From NCBI GenBank assembly GCA_000435835.1, contig FR883384.1, forward strand, positions 69,135 to 133,134: DNA of 64,000 nucleotides, read 5' to 3'. The notes under the pieces are model-generated. The model was not told the DNA's origin, searched no databases, and saw only the letters and a program-made list of their open reading frames with translations. The position numbers were made by a program, and so were the translations under genes. Within the stretch, counting starts at the first letter, position 1. Every line of letters starts with the position of its first letter. The stretch is from Clostridium sp. CAG:221 (GTDB lineage Bacteria; Bacillota; Clostridia; Clostridiales; Clostridiaceae). Shown here one piece after another: positions 62,344 through 64,000 of the stretch.

Positions 62344-62966
62344 AATTGTTCTGAGAAAAATCCAGGTTTGATATATTTTTGCTTGATACCTTCTATAACT
62401 AATAAATATGCAGCAGCAGTATCAAATCTTGCATCGTGGTAGTTTCCACTTCCTTGGAATAGTTCATTAGCTTTGGTAGCTATTTTATCTTGAGATATGT
62501 TTAAGAAATCAATAACTTCTGAAAGTTTAGGATTTTTAATGCCGTTACCTCTTGGAGCAGGAATATTACAAATGTTTTTATAATATGCCATAGTACAAAA
62601 TGAGTTTTTAGGTTCCCATGTTTCATCAATCATACCAACTTCATAAAGAGAGTTTAATTCATGCTTTAAGAATTTAATATCAAATTGCACATTGTGTCCA
62701 ATAACAAAATCAGCATCAAAGAAATCTTTCATAAAATCTTGTAGTTGATCTAAAAATTCCATTCCTTCAGAAAGCTCATATAATTTTTCAAGAGAAAATC
62801 CATGAACTTCTTCAGCACCTGGATCCATTTCATCTACAGTGAAAAAGAAGTTTTTTCCAATGGTTGTTTGAGGTTTAGTAGTTGTATCTACTGTAATATA
62901 ACTTAACTGACATATATGGCCAGGCTTTACGCTTGTTGTTTCAGTATCAAAAAAAAGTAATTTCAT
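62334..62966 (-). CDS. 3'-5' exonuclease (DEDDh family)
   Basis: A 210 aa exonuclease of the DnaQ-like fold. Catalytic acids are visible in FFDTETTS (Exo I, D and E), FVIGHNVQFDIKFL (Exo II, D) and NYHDARFDTAAA (Exo III epsilon with the histidine, DEDDh). It may act in DNA repair or RNA turnover. The start ATG at 62966 is set by GGAGG on the minus strand; the longer frame from 62978 includes it. Monocistronic. Confidence 0.88.
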   Translation of the reverse strand: MKLLFFDTETTSVKPGHICQLSYITVDTTTKPQTTIGKNFFFTVDEMDPGAEEVHGFSLEKLYELSEGMEFLDQLQDFMKDFFDADFVIGHNVQFDIKFLKHELNSLYEVGMIDETWEPKNSFCTMAYYKNICNIPAPRGNGIKNPKLSEVIDFLNISQDKIATKANELFQGSGNYHDARFDTAAAYLLVIEGIKQKYIKPGFFSEQLKK

Positions 62967-63045
62967 TTTTTCCTCCAAATGTATTTAATTATGATTTTAT
63001 AATATCACAATGTGCTTTAATTAACAAATTACTTGTGATTATTAG

Positions 63046-63071
63046 AAAAACTCCATAAATATGGAGTTTTT
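63046..63071. terminator. Terminator of the arginase gene
   Basis: AAAAACTCCAT (63046-63056) pairs perfectly with ATGGAGTTTTT (63061-63071), loop AAAT. The minus-strand read ends in T-run. The arginase stop codon lies at its edge. Confidence 0.88.
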
Positions 63072-63969
63072 AATGAAGTTCTTTAGACATTAAGCTAATA
63101 AGCTGTATACAGGTTTCTTTAGTTTTGTTATCTTTATCCAAAGTAGGGTTATATTCAACAAAATCAATACATTTTACATGGCTTGTACTAAATATACCAT
63201 GAAGAAGTACCTGACTTTCTTCAAATGTTAATCCATTATTTACTGGTGTGCCAGTACCAGGAACATAAGAAGGGTCTAGACAATCAATATCGTAAGAAAG
63301 ATGTATATTATTTAAATGTCTGTTATTCATTCTTTCAAGAAGTTCCTCAATTGTAGCTTTAGCTCCTTTATTTTTAATATCTTCAATTGTCCACATATTT
63401 ATTTCTAAATCATTAATTAATTTAATTTCACCACTATCTAAATCTCTACATCCTAATAAAAAAATATTTTCTGGATTTACTTTTCGTTTCTTAAATAAAA
63501 TTGATGTAAGGGATTCATATCCAAATCCTATGGAAGCTGCCAAAGGCATTCCATGGATATTTCCACTAGGTGAGGTTTCATGAGTATTCAAATCGCCGTG
63601 GGCATCTATCCATACAACAGCAAGATCATCATTAAAATATTTGCTAGCTCCTGCTAAAGAACCTAAAGCCAGTGAGTGATCTCCACCTAAAATAAAAGGT
63701 ATAGTGCCATTGTTAAGAGCTAGATATACTTTTTCTGCTAAAGAGGTATTGCATTCAATAACTTCATTTAGATATTTCATTTTAGGATTAGTGAAAAATT
63801 TTTCCTTAGCATCTAAAAAAGGCACGCTTATATCACCTAAATCAATAACATTATGTTTTTTTGCAAATATATCTATAACATTATTTTCTCTAAGTATTTT
63901 TGGTCCTTGCTCAACACCGGGTTTATCACAACCATAAAAAAGAGGCATACCAATAATGCTTATATTCAT
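63070..63969 (-). CDS. rocF: Arginase (ureohydrolase family)
   Basis: Arginase hydrolyses L-arginine to ornithine and urea with two Mn2+ ions. Metal ligands are clear: FILGGDHSLALG (His), VVWIDAHGDLNT (D, H, D) and LSYDIDCLDPSYVPGTGTPV (D, D). The length of 299 aa is typical. ATG at 63969 follows TGGAGG on the minus strand; the longer frame from 63987 includes that site. An agmatinase or formiminoglutamase role cannot be fully excluded, but the NTHETSPSGNIHGMPLA stretch matches arginase. Ornithine produced here could feed polyamines, linking it to potABCD. Confidence 0.92.
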   Translation of the reverse strand: MNISIIGMPLFYGCDKPGVEQGPKILRENNVIDIFAKKHNVIDLGDISVPFLDAKEKFFTNPKMKYLNEVIECNTSLAEKVYLALNNGTIPFILGGDHSLALGSLAGASKYFNDDLAVVWIDAHGDLNTHETSPSGNIHGMPLAASIGFGYESLTSILFKKRKVNPENIFLLGCRDLDSGEIKLINDLEINMWTIEDIKNKGAKATIEELLERMNNRHLNNIHLSYDIDCLDPSYVPGTGTPVNNGLTFEESQVLLHGIFSTSHVKCIDFVEYNPTLDKDNKTKETCIQLISLMSKELH

Positions 63970-64000
63970 ATAAAGACCTCCAATCATAATTACCTTATTA

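Overview
The window is AT-rich (roughly 30% GC by eye) chromosomal DNA of a low-GC, spore-forming-type Firmicute, most likely Clostridium sensu stricto (cluster I). The reasons are strong purine-rich ribosome binding sites, common TTG/GTG starts, AT-biased codons, a dnaG-rpoD-trmK-nif3 macromolecular synthesis block, a clostridial-type RNase P RNA, a T-box, a glycine riboswitch and a fermentative gene set (ackA, pflB, pflA). Nothing in it looks like a prophage, plasmid, CRISPR array or large genomic island. I could not assign a species.

Layout. 1-4125: dGTPase-like HD hydrolase, DNA primase and the primary sigma factor. 4126-5791: a decayed IS607-type element with a broken tnpA, an intact tnpB and a probable guide-RNA end, sitting directly before trmK. 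5792-8035: trmK, a Nif3-like gene, a small membrane protein and rnpB. 8079-12853: thioesterase, an unrecognised protein, a pentapeptide-repeat protein, an alpha/beta hydrolase and a ClC transporter. 13189-20793: an envelope locus with an MMPL exporter, a secreted repeat protein and an LPXTG protein. A complete 1.76 kb insertion sequence with an 8 bp target duplication separates the locus promoter/operator from its first gene. 20918-29626: a TPR protein, acetate kinase, a methyltransferase, an AI-2E-type permease, a divergent PRPP synthetase, a glycosyltransferase-like protein and a DUF624-type membrane protein. 29713-30582: an attenuated leader followed by rpmI-rplT, without infC. 30614-36630: TPM/LemA pair, aat, a bcp peroxiredoxin with PerR-like palindromes, a PHP hydrolase, a thioredoxin-like protein, a polysaccharide deacetylase and an MBL-fold hydrolase.

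36682-47355 is a maltodextrin regulon: the ABC ATPase (msmK type), a PucR/CdaR-like regulator, malE-malF-malG, a LacI-type MalR, malQ and a glycogen/maltodextrin phosphorylase. Two copies of a shared operator, CGTTACC(A/G)GTAT, lie before malE and malR. Imported maltodextrins would be disproportionated by MalQ and phosphorolysed by MalP to glucose-1-phosphate.

47519-53040 holds a potassium channel, a D-2-hydroxyacid dehydrogenase, a leucine T-box (specifier CUA) before a stand-alone leuA, and a tandem glycine riboswitch before an AGCS symporter. 53121-63969 holds a cell-wall glucosaminidase, a MITE-like repeat, acylphosphatase, a potABCD polyamine transporter with an XRE-cupin regulator, pflB (its 5' end appears lost), pflA, a DEDDh exonuclease and arginase. 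Arginase and potABCD point to arginine/polyamine metabolism; pflB/pflA and ackA point to mixed-acid fermentation.

I did not find an entirely new system. The best leads are the IS insertion that splits the exporter promoter from its gene, the decayed IS607 with an intact TnpB, the truncated pflB start, the rpmI-rplT leader without infC, and several unexplained operator-like repeats.
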